Positions 9,742 to 19,520 are shown, counted from the first letter of the stretch. The stretch is 64,000 bases of DNA from Bernardetiaceae bacterium (GCA_025056255.1 JANWVT010000013.1:1-64000), one strand, 5' to 3'. Numbers and translations: made by a program. The notes: generated from the letters alone by a model not told the origin.

Positions 9742-9749
9742 TAAATTTG
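9742..9749 (+). promoter_or_regulatory. -7 box candidate for the acyl-CoA dehydrogenase gene
   Basis: TAAATTTG, matching TAnnTTTG, 40 bp before the ATG at 9790. No TTTG at ideal spacing was seen upstream, so only the -7 element is claimed. Confidence 0.4.
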
Positions 9750-9789
9750 AAGCTACAGATATTTCTCCAATCAAACGACCTTTCAAGTT

Positions 9790-10929
9790 ATGAACTTTCA
9801 ACTCACTGAAGAACATCTGGCTGTGCAGCAAGCTGCGCGAGAGTTTGCACAAACCGAACTGTTACCCGGGGTGATAGAACGCGACGAACATCAGATTTTT
9901 CCTGCCGAGCAAATAAAAAAAATGGGCGAATTAGGTTTTATGGGTATGATGGTGTCGCCTGAGTATGGTGGCAGCGGCATGGATACAATTTCCTACGTAC
10001 TGGCAATGGAAGAGATTTCCAAAGTAGATGCTTCGGCTTCGGTATGTATGTCGGTTAATAATTCGCTAGTTTGCTGGGGCATAGAAACCTACGGCACCGA
10101 AGAGCAGAAACGCAAATATTTGCCCCGCCTCGCCAAAGGAGAAATAATTGGGGCGTTCTGCCTTTCCGAACCCGAAGCCGGCAGCGATGCCACCAGCCAG
10201 CGAACCACTGCTGTGGACATGGGCGACTACTACTTGCTAAATGGAACTAAAAACTGGATTACTAACGGCAATAGTGCTTCGGTTTATATTGTAATTGCTC
10301 AAACCTATCCAGAAAAACGACACAAAGGCATTAATGCTTTTATCGTAGAACGCGATACTCCCGGCTTTGTAGTTGGCAAAAAAGAAAACAAACTTGGTAT
10401 CCGTGGCTCCGACACACACTCGCTAATGTTTACAGACGTGAAAGTGCCCAAAGCCAACCGCATCGGACCAGACGGATTTGGTTTTACCTTTGCCATGGAA
10501 ACCCTCAACGGCGGTCGTATTGGTATTGCTGCCCAAGCATTAGGAATAGCCTCTGGTGCCTACGAACTAGCGTTAAAGTATTCCAAAGAGCGTAAGGCAT
10601 TTGGGCAAGAAATTTACAAACACCAAGCCATTGCCTTTAAGTTGGCAGACATGGCTACGCAAATAGAAGCAGCGCGTTTGTTGTGTTTCAAAGCCGCTTA
10701 CTTGAAAGACCAACACGCCGAATATGCACAAGCCAGTGCTATGGCAAAATTGTTTGCCTCCCAAGTGGCAATGGACGTAACCACAGAAGCAGTACAGATA
10801 CACGGTGGTTATGGGTATGTAAAAGAGTTTCACGTAGAACGCCTCATGCGCGACGCCAAGATTACTCAGATTTATGAAGGCACTTCCGAAATTCAGAAAA
10901 TTGTCATTTCTCGTGGAATTTTAAAATAA
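9790..10929 (+). CDS. Acyl-CoA dehydrogenase (short/medium-chain or butyryl type)
   Basis: A 379-residue FAD enzyme oxidising acyl-CoA to trans-2-enoyl-CoA in the cytoplasm. Order: N-terminal helical domain 1-120, beta domain with CLSEPEAGSDA and WITNG, C-terminal helical domain with ERKAFGQEIYKHQAI. The catalytic base is E363 in IYEGTSEIQ, the position used by short- and medium-chain enzymes. IHGGYGYVKEFHVERLMRDAK is also intact in spacing. No electron-transfer flavoprotein gene adjoins. It is monocistronic with a terminator downstream. Confidence 0.93.
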   Translation: MNFQLTEEHLAVQQAAREFAQTELLPGVIERDEHQIFPAEQIKKMGELGFMGMMVSPEYGGSGMDTISYVLAMEEISKVDASASVCMSVNNSLVCWGIETYGTEEQKRKYLPRLAKGEIIGAFCLSEPEAGSDATSQRTTAVDMGDYYLLNGTKNWITNGNSASVYIVIAQTYPEKRHKGINAFIVERDTPGFVVGKKENKLGIRGSDTHSLMFTDVKVPKANRIGPDGFGFTFAMETLNGGRIGIAAQALGIASGAYELALKYSKERKAFGQEIYKHQAIAFKLADMATQIEAARLLCFKAAYLKDQHAEYAQASAMAKLFASQVAMDVTTEAVQIHGGYGYVKEFHVERLMRDAKITQIYEGTSEIQKIVISRGILK

Positions 10930-10941
10930 AAACAGAGGGGT

Positions 10942-10978
10942 AAAATCGGTAGTTATTCATTGCTTATCCGATTTTTTT
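10942..10978 (+). terminator. Terminator after the acyl-CoA dehydrogenase gene
   Basis: AAAATCGG (10942-10949) pairs with CCGATTTT (10968-10975) across an 18-base loop and is followed by T residues. The loop is long, so efficiency is uncertain. Confidence 0.6.
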
Positions 10979-11041
10979 CCTAATTTATCTGATTTCCCTC
11001 CCTGTTGGTCGAAAGGCTGTAAATTGTATTACGCGATTGCA

Positions 11042-11049
11042 TAACTTTG
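11042..11049 (+). promoter_or_regulatory. -7 box of a short transcript upstream of porU
   Basis: TAACTTTG matches TAnnTTTG. The nearest TTG upstream (11024-11026) is only 15 bp away, shorter than the 18-20 bp seen at other promoters in this window, so the -33 part is weak. Confidence 0.45.
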
Positions 11050-11053
11050 TACC

Positions 11054-11153
11054 AGAGAGAGTTGAAGAACAAGATTCGACATTTTTTAAGGATTATTTGG
11101 TTTAATTGTTAAAGCTGTAGAGCCTGCCCTCGTTGAGAGCAGGTTCTTTTTTT
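11054..11153 (+). ncRNA. Candidate small RNA or attenuated leader before porU
   Basis: Between a -7 box (11042-11049) and a strong terminator (11120-11153) lie about 100 bases without a convincing ORF. The 5' part is purine-rich (AGAGAGAGTTGAAGAAC), the middle A/T-rich. The unit could be an independent small RNA or the terminated leader of a longer porU message. I cannot match it to a known RNA family by eye. The 5' end is approximate. Confidence 0.4.
11120..11153 (+). terminator. Strong intrinsic terminator upstream of porU
   Basis: GAGCCTGC (11120-11127) pairs with GCAGGTTC (11139-11146), with an inner CTC/GAG step and a three-base loop, then seven T in a row (11147-11153). No gene on the plus strand ends just before it, which implies that the transcript it ends is the short unit starting near 11054. 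Confidence 0.8.
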
Positions 11154-11171
11154 ATTGTCGCCTCATCGGCG

Positions 11172-11179
11172 TAAATTTG
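11172..11179 (+). promoter_or_regulatory. -7 box of porU
   Basis: TAAATTTG, 24 bp before the porU ATG and just after the terminator, so porU probably has its own start point. A T-run (11147-11153) lies at the -33 distance instead of a clean TTTG. Confidence 0.45.
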
Positions 11180-11203
11180 AACACTATCCTACCTTAACCG
11201 ATA

Positions 11204-14200
11204 ATGAGATATCGTATTGGTTTGTTGTGCTGTTTGTTCTTCTATGTTGATTTAGCTTTTGCTCAGCCGCTTGCTCAAAATCCAACATACAAATTGGCTA
11301 TCCCCAAAACAGGCATTTACCGTATCAACAGGTCTTTGTTGAGGGAAATGGGTGTCAATCCAGAGGAAATTGACCCACGTCGTATTCGCATATGGAGTGC
11401 AGAAGGAGGCATGCTACCACAAGCCAATAGTGCGCCTCGAAGCGGGTTAGTAGAATTACCTATTTACGTACAGGGAGAGCAAGATGGCAGGTTTGATGCC
11501 AATGATTTTATTGTGTTTTACGCCCAAGGAGCAGACAAAATATGGCCAGACGCTGCTCGTAGGCAAATTAGGCATGAAAAAAATCTTTACGACGACTACA
11601 ACTACTGCTTTTTGAGTATTGATGCTACCAACGGGAAACGCATCAGCCAACAAAGCCTTGTTCCAGAAACGAATGCAGTTATCTCCGATTTTCAGACTTT
11701 TTTTTATCATGAGAAAGACGATTTTAACTTGGTGAGCTCTGGTAGGCGCTGGTTTGGCGAACGTTTCGACATAGTGAACGAACATACAATCCGTTTTCCT
11801 GCAAACGGCTGGATTTCAGGCACAAGTATACAGATACAATCGGCAGTAATGGCGCAGTCTGTCAGCCCAACTACTTTTAGTTGGCAGCTCAACGGACAAG
11901 ACCTTGGCAGTCGGCAAATGGCAGTGGTGCCTGCCGGTACGTACGCGCGCCGAGGAACCATTGCTGAGGTGGCTTTTAGCCTTATTCCTACTCTGCCTGC
12001 CGGTACCAATGAGTTTGTTGTGCGCATACGCTACGACAGAGCAGGCAACCACGCTGCATTTGGACATTTAGACTACCTCACCCTCAGCTATCAGCGTCGG
12101 CTACAACTTTATGAAAACCCCACCCTCTTCCGTTCGTTTGCAGCCACCGAGCAAACCACTAATACTTTTCGCATAGCAGCTGCCACAGCCGACTTACAGG
12201 TATGGGATATCACTGATGTTGCCAGTCCGCAAGTAATGAGGATGCGCTTTTCGGGCAATGAGGCATTTTTCAGTGCTGCCAATCCACAGCGGCAACTGCG
12301 CGAGTATGCCATTTTTCGCACCGAAGGACTACCTGAACCTCGCTTTGTGGGCATTGTAGCCCCACAAAACTTGCGAGAGACAACGCCACGCCCCGAGTTG
12401 CTCATAGTGGCAGCCCCTCCTTTTCTGCCAGCTGCTCAGCGGCTTGCCGAGTTTCGCCGCCAACACGACGGCTTGCAAGTGGAAGTAGTCAGCACAGAGC
12501 AAGTGTACAATGAGTTTTCTTCTGGTCGGAAAGACCTCACAGCCATCCGCGACTTTGTTCGCCACCGCTATTTACAACCCCAAAGCCAGCTACAATACCT
12601 GTTGCTTTTTGGGGATGCCTCCTACGATTACAAAGACCGAACCCCTAACAATACTAACTTTGTTCCAGTTTACCAGTCTTACGAATCGCTGCACCCCATT
12701 TTCAGCTTTTCATCCGACGATTACTTTGGCTTTTTAGACGAACACGAAGGAACTTGGGAAGAAGATTTTGGCGGGGCGTATAATCTGGAAATTGGTATAG
12801 GGCGTTTACCTGTTAAAACGGCACGCGAGGCAGCAGCAGTAGTAGATAAACTCATTTACTACACTACTGCTGCTACACTAGGAGAGTGGAGAAGGCGGAT
12901 TGTATTTGTAGCCGATGACGGTGATTTTAATGTTCACCTTACCGATAGTGAACAACTTTCTACCCTTGTACAACAACGTAGCCCCAGTAGCCAAATTAAA
13001 AAAATTTACATAGATGCTTTCCCGCAAGTAGCTACTCCTACAGGAAGGCGCTCCCCTCAGGCACGCGAGGCACTCAACCGGCAAATAGCAGAGGGCGCTC
13101 TAATTGTCAATTATACCGGTCATGGTTCAGAAACAGGCTGGGCTTCAGAAGCAATTTTGGATGTTGTTTCCATTAACAACTGGACTAACTACGACCGTCT
13201 GCCTTTAATGATAACAGCTACTTGCGAATTTGGGCGGTATGACAACCCTTTTCTCACTTCCGGCGCAGAGTATGCCCTACTCAATCCGCGCGGCGGTGCT
13301 ATTGCCTTGATAACCACTACGCGACCCGTTTTTTCCAGCACCAATTTTATCTTAAACGAAGCATTCTACAAAGCAGTATTTGCCTCTATCAATGGTCGGA
13401 TGCCTCGTTTAGGCGACATACAACGGCAAACCAAAAACAACAGCATCAATGGCGTAGTCAATCGAAATTTTGCCTTATTAGGCGACCCCTCGATGCAATT
13501 AGCCTTACCTCAACAACAAATAACTTTTACTAATGCTCCAGATACACTCAAAGCACTGGCTAATGTTGTATTGACTGGCGAAGTGCAACAGCAAGGCAAT
13601 TTAGACGCCAACTTCAATGGCTTGCTGCAAATAGAAGTAATGGACAAAGAGTTTGAAATGCAGACGCTTGGCGACGAGGATGCGCCTGCAATGTATCGAG
13701 ACCGTCCTTCTGTTTTATTTCGCGGTTTGGCAAGCGTGCGGCAAGGGCGCTTCTCTGTGCAGTTTACTGTGCCCAAAAACATCAACTATGTTTGGGGGAA
13801 GGGTAAAATTTATGCTTATGCCATGGATAATAACCGCAATGCAGATGCAGCCGGAGTATGGGATGCCATAGTAGGTGGCACCACGACTAACATCATACCC
13901 GACAATACCCCGCCTCAGATACGCCTTTTTATGGATAGCGAACAGTTCCAAAATGGAGGCTCAACTCGACCCGACACTGAACTATTAGCTTTTTTCCAAG
14001 ATGATACCGGCATTAATATTAGCCGTACAGGTATTGGGCACGATATTGTGGCTACCTTAGATGAGCGTCAAACTTTTATACTGAATGATTTGTATGGCGC
14101 CGATATAGATAACCCAAGAAAAGGCAGCTTGCGACTCCCTCTGAAAGGACTTGAAAAAGGTGAGCATCGTATCCATGTAAAAGCGTGGGACTTGCACAAC

Positions 14201-14569
14201 AACCCAGCAGAGGCTACCATACGCTTTTGGGTAGAAGAAGAACCTTTGCAAATTACAGATGTCAAAGTATTTCCTAATCCTGTTACGTCGCACACCGATG
14301 TTCTTCGGTGGCAATTTACGCACAACCGAACTGGTAGCGACTTTGCTGTGAGCGTTGTGCTTTACGACCTAATGGGCAGAAAAATTGCTGAACAACAAAC
14401 TGAGTTATACAATGTTAGACAAACACAAATAGAAATATTGCAAGAAGCCATGCCAATAGAACTTCGCGACTTGGCTAAGGGAGCATACTTGTATCAAGTC
14501 ATCATAGAATCGCTGTCGGGTGGCAAAGAAAAGGCGCGCTTTTTTGGGCGAGTAATTGTGATGCGTTGA
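11204..14569 (+). CDS. porU: Type IX secretion sortase PorU (C25 gingipain-type)
   Basis: A 1121-residue secreted protein with a signal peptide ending FAQ. PorU sits on the cell surface, removes the C-terminal signal of type IX cargo and links cargo to A-LPS. The C25 peptidase domain covers about 395-770, with the catalytic dyad H640 (NYTGHGSETGW) and C674 (TATCEFGRYDNP). A beta-rich region follows. The last ~95 residues (from VFPNPVTSHTD) resemble a type A sorting domain, in line with PorU itself carrying a retained CTD. The gene is followed by porV, the usual genetic and physical partner (attachment complex PorU-PorV-PorQ-PorZ). Confidence 0.93.
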   Translation: MRYRIGLLCCLFFYVDLAFAQPLAQNPTYKLAIPKTGIYRINRSLLREMGVNPEEIDPRRIRIWSAEGGMLPQANSAPRSGLVELPIYVQGEQDGRFDANDFIVFYAQGADKIWPDAARRQIRHEKNLYDDYNYCFLSIDATNGKRISQQSLVPETNAVISDFQTFFYHEKDDFNLVSSGRRWFGERFDIVNEHTIRFPANGWISGTSIQIQSAVMAQSVSPTTFSWQLNGQDLGSRQMAVVPAGTYARRGTIAEVAFSLIPTLPAGTNEFVVRIRYDRAGNHAAFGHLDYLTLSYQRRLQLYENPTLFRSFAATEQTTNTFRIAAATADLQVWDITDVASPQVMRMRFSGNEAFFSAANPQRQLREYAIFRTEGLPEPRFVGIVAPQNLRETTPRPELLIVAAPPFLPAAQRLAEFRRQHDGLQVEVVSTEQVYNEFSSGRKDLTAIRDFVRHRYLQPQSQLQYLLLFGDASYDYKDRTPNNTNFVPVYQSYESLHPIFSFSSDDYFGFLDEHEGTWEEDFGGAYNLEIGIGRLPVKTAREAAAVVDKLIYYTTAATLGEWRRRIVFVADDGDFNVHLTDSEQLSTLVQQRSPSSQIKKIYIDAFPQVATPTGRRSPQAREALNRQIAEGALIVNYTGHGSETGWASEAILDVVSINNWTNYDRLPLMITATCEFGRYDNPFLTSGAEYALLNPRGGAIALITTTRPVFSSTNFILNEAFYKAVFASINGRMPRLGDIQRQTKNNSINGVVNRNFALLGDPSMQLALPQQQITFTNAPDTLKALANVVLTGEVQQQGNLDANFNGLLQIEVMDKEFEMQTLGDEDAPAMYRDRPSVLFRGLASVRQGRFSVQFTVPKNINYVWGKGKIYAYAMDNNRNADAAGVWDAIVGGTTTNIIPDNTPPQIRLFMDSEQFQNGGSTRPDTELLAFFQDDTGINISRTGIGHDIVATLDERQTFILNDLYGADIDNPRKGSLRLPLKGLEKGEHRIHVKAWDLHNNPAEATIRFWVEEEPLQITDVKVFPNPVTSHTDVLRWQFTHNRTGSDFAVSVVLYDLMGRKIAEQQTELYNVRQTQIEILQEAMPIELRDLAKGAYLYQVIIESLSGGKEKARFFGRVIVMR

Positions 14570-14708
14570 TATATTGCTTTTTTAAGCCCTACCTGCTAAT
14601 ATTGCTGCCAAATCGCGTTTTCTGTGCGCAATCTGGTTTGCCTATGCTGTATGCTCTACCCGTTAGTTTTATCCAGTGAAGGTTAATCCCATTTAATTTT
14701 CCATTTGT

Positions 14709-15893
14709 ATGTTTCTTAACAAGCAAGTAATTGTAGCCCTCTGCATTAGTTGGCTTCCTATGTGGGCGTTGGCGCAGAATTCGGGGAGCGTATTAGGGCA
14801 AGACCAGAGTAGGCGTGTCATACCTGTTGCTGTGCCGTTTTTAACCATTGCGCCCGACTCGCGCTCAGGAGCAATGGGGGATGTAGGGGCAGCCATTTCG
14901 CCAGATGCTAACGCTATTCATTGGAATCCGGCAAAGCTGGCATTTATTGAGCAAGCCAGTGGATTTAGCCTTTCCTATAATCCTTGGCTCATACGCTTGG
15001 TGAACGATATGTGGCTCAGCTACTTGTCTGGCTACAAGCGCCTGAGTAAATTAGAAACCGTTGGAGGTTCTATTCGTTACATGAACTTGGGCAGCATGCA
15101 GTTTACCGATTTGCTGGGCAATCCGTTGCAAGAGTTTAACCCCCGCGAAATAGCTATCGACATCACCTACGCACGTAAACTTTCCAGTAACCTAAGCATT
15201 GCCCCAGCATTCCGATTTATTCACTCCAACCTAGCAGGTAACATTAGCAATGCTGGAACTAACATAAACGCACAGCCCGGCAATACCGTAGCTGTTGATT
15301 TGGGGGTGTATTACCAGAAAGCAGCCAACTTTGGCGCTATTCCAGGCAGTATTGCTTTTGGCGGGAATATTTCCAATGTGGGGCTGAAGCTTACCTACAA
15401 CGACCCAGAAAGCCGAGACTTTATTCCAACCAACCTGCGCTTAGGTACCGCCCTAACCGGTGAATTTGATGAGTACAACAAGCTCACCTTTGCCTTCGAT
15501 CTCAATAAGCTCATGGTGCCTTCGCCTGTACTGCAAAACGGAAGGCTGACCATCCCTAACCGCTCGTTGGTCTCTGGCATCTTTGGCTCTTTTAGCGATG
15601 CCCCGCTGAGCGAGGAGCTGCAGGAAATTATGCTTGCCGTAGGCATGGAATATTGGTACAACGATATTTTTGCCCTACGCGGGGGCTACTTTCACGAAGC
15701 TGATTCCAAAGGCGGACGCAAATTTGCCACAGTAGGAGCAGGGCTGAAATTCAACGTGTTGAATATCAACTTTGCCTATCTGATACCTATGCGTCAAAAT
15801 ATGCCCCTTGCCGATACTTTGCGCTTTTCACTGTTGTTCAACTTCAACGGTAAAAGTACGCCTGCTAACAACGAAACCGACATAAGCGAATAG
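14709..15893 (+). CDS. porV: Type IX secretion outer-membrane shuttle protein PorV
   Basis: A 394-residue FadL-like outer-membrane beta-barrel with signal peptide (…WLPMWALAQ). The start of the mature part, VIPVAVPFLTIAPDSRSGAMGDVGAA, has the spacing typical of PorV; the alternating hydrophobic pattern continues to the end. PorV collects cargo from the SprA translocon and delivers it to PorU. The 139 bp separating it from porU show no terminator, so co-transcription is plausible. It ends 3 bp from the convergent TPR gene. Confidence 0.92.
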   Translation: MFLNKQVIVALCISWLPMWALAQNSGSVLGQDQSRRVIPVAVPFLTIAPDSRSGAMGDVGAAISPDANAIHWNPAKLAFIEQASGFSLSYNPWLIRLVNDMWLSYLSGYKRLSKLETVGGSIRYMNLGSMQFTDLLGNPLQEFNPREIAIDITYARKLSSNLSIAPAFRFIHSNLAGNISNAGTNINAQPGNTVAVDLGVYYQKAANFGAIPGSIAFGGNISNVGLKLTYNDPESRDFIPTNLRLGTALTGEFDEYNKLTFAFDLNKLMVPSPVLQNGRLTIPNRSLVSGIFGSFSDAPLSEELQEIMLAVGMEYWYNDIFALRGGYFHEADSKGGRKFATVGAGLKFNVLNINFAYLIPMRQNMPLADTLRFSLLFNFNGKSTPANNETDISE

Positions 15894-15896
15894 CAC

Positions 15897-17147
15897 TTAG
15901 CGACATAACTTTTCATAAGCCCTTTTTGCTTGGGAGTTGCCCATGGAAATAGCCGTTTGCAAGTCGCGACAACTTTCTGTGCTTCGCCGTGCGTAATACA
16001 AAGCAATGCCCCGATTGTAGTACACATCGGGCTGAGCAGCATCTATTGCCAGCGACTGCGTATAGTCAAAAACAGCTTTTTCATAATTGCCTTTTTTGAA
16101 GTAACAATTGGCACGAAGATTATATCCCTTAGCAGAGGGAGCAAGACTAAGCGCTTTTGAAAAATCTGCCAAAGCCGCATCGGTCAAAAGCATTTTTTGT
16201 TTTGCAATTCCTCGATTCAAGTAAAGGGCTGCTTCCCTGTAGCCATGTTGCTCAGCACTGTCAAAGTCGGCAATAGCAGCAGCATACTGTTTTTCTTCTA
16301 ACAACAGCAAACCTTTTTGAGCAAAAGCAACTGCATTATCGGGTTGTTCAGCAATAATGACTTGCAAGCGGTGTTTTTGCACTTGCCCGTTGCCAATGCC
16401 CAAGGCAAGCCGCGCCTGATGATGTTGTGGGTCTTGCCACAATGCGCGCTGAAAGTCGGCTTGTGCTGCTATTTCATTTCCCAATTGCCTGTACAGCACT
16501 CCCCTTGCATAGTATAATTCGGCGTCTGCCATTTGACCATCGCCAATGGCAGCCGTGTAGTCCTCGATAGCCCCAAGCAAGTTGCCAGTTTTCTCCCGCG
16601 CTTTTGCGCGCAGCCTGTAAGCATGTGTTTTCCGATTGTGCATGCTAAACATATTCAAAACACCTGCATGGCTTTGTGTAAAGTAAACAGCGTTTGTTGC
16701 TGGCAAGCGCTCATCGGGCAGGGCTAACAACTGGTCTAAGTCGGCAATGACAAATCCATACAATCCTTGTTGAAAGCGCAAGTGCGCACGGTTGAACAAA
16801 GCCTCAGCAAAATATGGGTTTAGCTCCAGTGCTTTGTTGTAGTCTGCAAGTGCCTCTTCGGTAGCTTTCAGCTCTTCTAAACATCGGGCGCGTTCAAAAT
16901 AAAACTGTCCTTGCAAAGGCTGTACACTAATCAAGCGGTCGTAGTAAGCCAATGCAGAAGCAAAGTTACCTTGGTTGAAAAGCCGATTGGCATGCGCTTC
17001 TATCTCATCAGCATTTTTTAAATAAAAGGCACGCACCTGAGCAGCTGAGTCGCGAACAGCAGGGAAATAACTTTCAGCAGGTTGTGCTTGCAAAAACAGA
17101 GGTGCTACGCAACTCCACAAAGAGCATATAGCCACACATGGCTTCAT
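15897..17147 (-). CDS. Secreted tetratricopeptide-repeat protein
   Basis: A 416-residue protein. The ATG at 17147 is chosen because it begins a signal peptide (MKPCVAICSLWSCVAPLFLQAQ); the frame extends 90 bases further up but would run into the rpoN start. Some nine to ten TPR units follow, e.g. ASALAYYDRLISVQPLQGQFYFERA, ALADYNKALELNPYFAEALFNRA and AVFDYTQSLAIDAAQPDVYYNRG-like blocks. Such proteins serve as periplasmic or outer-membrane scaffolds. No catalytic domain is seen, and the partner is unknown. Confidence 0.8.
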   Translation of the reverse strand: MKPCVAICSLWSCVAPLFLQAQPAESYFPAVRDSAAQVRAFYLKNADEIEAHANRLFNQGNFASALAYYDRLISVQPLQGQFYFERARCLEELKATEEALADYNKALELNPYFAEALFNRAHLRFQQGLYGFVIADLDQLLALPDERLPATNAVYFTQSHAGVLNMFSMHNRKTHAYRLRAKAREKTGNLLGAIEDYTAAIGDGQMADAELYYARGVLYRQLGNEIAAQADFQRALWQDPQHHQARLALGIGNGQVQKHRLQVIIAEQPDNAVAFAQKGLLLLEEKQYAAAIADFDSAEQHGYREAALYLNRGIAKQKMLLTDAALADFSKALSLAPSAKGYNLRANCYFKKGNYEKAVFDYTQSLAIDAAQPDVYYNRGIALYYARRSTESCRDLQTAISMGNSQAKRAYEKLCR

Positions 17148-17247
17148 GGCGACAAGAAAATTATACCAATAAGTTAAACCCTTTTTCAAGAAAAAGCGTA
17201 ACTTAGCAAAAAGCGTTCCACAGTTTTTCTTTTTCACCCCGACGATT

Positions 17248-18762
17248 ATGCAAAAAATAACACAGGTTCAGTCGCTTACTCAAAAGCTATCGCCGCAACA
17301 AATTCAGTTTATTAAACTGTTGCAGGTGCCTACTGCCGAACTGCAGTCGCGCATTGAAGAAGAATTAGCTGAAAATCCGGCGCTGGAAGAAGGACGCAGC
17401 GATGACGATGACTATGCCAAAGAAAAAGAAGAAACTGATATTGGCGAAGATGAATACGACAATATAGATGACTTAGGCGAAGGTATTGACGAGGAATACG
17501 GGCATGAAGAAAACGAAAGCTTAGATAGTTTTGATTTCAGTATGTCGGACTATTTGTCCGACAACGACGATGCAGGCTACAAAATGCAAGGCGACGGACC
17601 GGGCACAGAAGAAGAACGCGAGATGCCCTTGGCTACCAGCGACTCGCTAACCGACTCGCTCATTGCCCAACTGGGCTACTTAGACTTAGACGAACGAGAG
17701 TATGCCATTGGTATGCAACTGATTGGCAATATAGACAGCGAAGGATATATCCGCCGCGAGTTACGAGGTATCGTAAATGACTTAATCTTTACGCAAAACA
17801 TTGAAACTACCGAAGAAGAGGTAGAAAAAATTTTGCACAAAATTCAAACTTTTGACCCACCGGGAATTGCAGCAAGAAACCTGCAAGAATGTTTAGAGCT
17901 CCAGCTAAAACGAAAAGACCAGCGCGACCCCAATGTGCGCAATGCATTGCGGATTATTTCGCTGTGTTTCGATGAGTTTATCAAGAAACATTATCACAAA
18001 ATTGAAAAACGTTTAGACATCACCGAAGAACAGTTAAAAGATGCAGTAGATATCATTACACATCTCAATCCGAAGCCCGGAGAAAGCACCAGCGACTTTT
18101 CTCGCAATCACTACATCACCCCAGACTTCATTTTGCGTACCGACGAACAAGGACGGTTCCACCTAACGCTCAACGCCCGCAATGCACCCGACTTGCGCAT
18201 CAGTCGCTCTTACTTGGAAATGTTAGATTCATATGAAAAAAGTAGCAAGAAGGACAAGTCGCTTAAACAAGCTGTTATGTTTCTCAAGCAAAAGTTAGAT
18301 GCAGCTAAATGGTTTATTGATGCCATTAAACAACGTCAGCAGACTTTGCTCAAAACCATGAATGCCATTGTAGAATATCAGCGCGAGTATTTCTTAGAGG
18401 GCGACGAGAGCAAATTAAAACCTATGATTCTTAAAGACATCGCCCAAAAAATTGGAATGGATATTTCTACTGTTTCGCGTGTAGCCAACAGCAAATCCAT
18501 TCAAACCGACTTTGGCGTGTTCCCGCTCAAACATTTCTTCTCGGAAAGCATCAGCACAGAATCAGGTGAAGATGTCAGCAGTAAAGAAGTAAAGCATATT
18601 CTCAAAGAAATTATCGATAATGAAAACAAGCGGAAGCCTTACTCCGACGATAAACTGGAAAAAATGCTGAATGAGCGCGGATATAACATCGCCCGCCGAA
18701 CAGTAGCCAAATACAGAGAGCAGATGAACATTCCAGTAGCCCGTCTGCGCAAAGAGTTATGA
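17248..18762 (+). CDS. rpoN: RNA polymerase sigma-54 factor
   Basis: A 504-residue sigma-54. Region I (1-50) is Gln/Leu-rich (MQKITQVQSLTQKLSPQQIQ, activator-contact part), region II (about 50-125) is very acidic (DDDD, EEKEE runs), then the core-binding domain, the HTH, and the RpoN box ARRTVAKYRE near residue 483 that reads the -24 element. Length is normal. It is divergent from the TPR gene and overlaps the next gene by ATGA. No enhancer-binding protein is encoded in the window. Confidence 0.96.
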   Translation: MQKITQVQSLTQKLSPQQIQFIKLLQVPTAELQSRIEEELAENPALEEGRSDDDDYAKEKEETDIGEDEYDNIDDLGEGIDEEYGHEENESLDSFDFSMSDYLSDNDDAGYKMQGDGPGTEEEREMPLATSDSLTDSLIAQLGYLDLDEREYAIGMQLIGNIDSEGYIRRELRGIVNDLIFTQNIETTEEEVEKILHKIQTFDPPGIAARNLQECLELQLKRKDQRDPNVRNALRIISLCFDEFIKKHYHKIEKRLDITEEQLKDAVDIITHLNPKPGESTSDFSRNHYITPDFILRTDEQGRFHLTLNARNAPDLRISRSYLEMLDSYEKSSKKDKSLKQAVMFLKQKLDAAKWFIDAIKQRQQTLLKTMNAIVEYQREYFLEGDESKLKPMILKDIAQKIGMDISTVSRVANSKSIQTDFGVFPLKHFFSESISTESGEDVSSKEVKHILKEIIDNENKRKPYSDDKLEKMLNERGYNIARRTVAKYREQMNIPVARLRKEL

Positions 18763-19385
18763 ACCGTTGGTTTGCCCAATTGCTCTCCGTCGTGTTACAT
18801 CCTTCGCTGATGGGGACTTACTTGTGTGCATTAGCTCTTTTTTGGGGACCTGCCGAGTTTACACAATACAGTGAATCAGTTCGCATGTTGTTGGTAGAGA
18901 TAGTGTTCATCATCACTTTTCTCATACCAACAGGAACAGTCATTTTTTTGCGACAAAGAGGGGTCGTGAAAGACCTGACCTTGCCTAAAAGAGAAGACCG
19001 TTTTGCCCCCTTCTTAGTGAGCTTATTTGCCTACGGTGGAGCAGCTTACTATTTTTTTGTCAAATTGCCTCAGGTGTTTCTGCTACCTGCCATTATGACC
19101 ACCATTTGCTTGGCTATTTTAGCCACCTTATTGCTCACCTTATTTGTTTGCAAAGTGAGCGCTCATGCTACGGGTATTAGTGGCGTAGCGGGTGCTCTTA
19201 TAAGTTTGCAACAGCTGTTCCCCGAATCGGCATTTTTTTACCCCTTAATAGGGGTTATCTTGCTGTGGGGGCTGGTTCTTTCAGCCAGATTGGCATTGCA
19301 GGCGCACTCGTTGAGCGAGTTATTAGCGGGTTCTGCCGTGGGCTTTACGGTTTGTTACATTAGCCTATTGGCATTAGCGCAGTAG
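18759..19385 (+). CDS. PAP2-like phosphatase-family membrane protein
   Basis: A 208-residue protein with about six hydrophobic helices. Two patches recall the PAP2/bacterial undecaprenyl-pyrophosphatase-like motif: KVSAHATGISG (near 138) and ARLALQAHSLSELLAGSAVG (near 177), i.e. K-x-S-x-H-x-x-G and R…H…E…G. The substrate is likely a lipid phosphate, but the first motif K-x6-RP is not clear (KREDRF at about 76 is a candidate). It starts on the rpoN stop codon (ATGA), so translation is coupled. Confidence 0.65.
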   Translation: MNRWFAQLLSVVLHPSLMGTYLCALALFWGPAEFTQYSESVRMLLVEIVFIITFLIPTGTVIFLRQRGVVKDLTLPKREDRFAPFLVSLFAYGGAAYYFFVKLPQVFLLPAIMTTICLAILATLLLTLFVCKVSAHATGISGVAGALISLQQLFPESAFFYPLIGVILLWGLVLSARLALQAHSLSELLAGSAVGFTVCYISLLALAQ

Positions 19386-19440
19386 CACCTAGTAAGTTAC
19401 CTCAAGATGATGCGATTGATCATTTGCAAAAGTTCGATTT

Positions 19441-19492
19441 GCACGCTGCCGTTGCACGCCGCCGTTGCACGCCGCCGTTGCACGCCGCCGTT
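19441..19492 (-). repeat. Four tandem copies of a 13-bp unit (array 1)
   Basis: Read on the minus strand: AACGGCGGCGTGC three times, then AACGGCAGCGTGC. Exactly 52 bp, no spacer. The same unit, also four copies, occurs at 35559-35610 and 50493-50544. The array is intergenic and much more G+C-rich than its flanks. Confidence 0.95.
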
Positions 19493-19520
19493 GTGCATAT
19501 CTCTGCTGACAACTCACACT

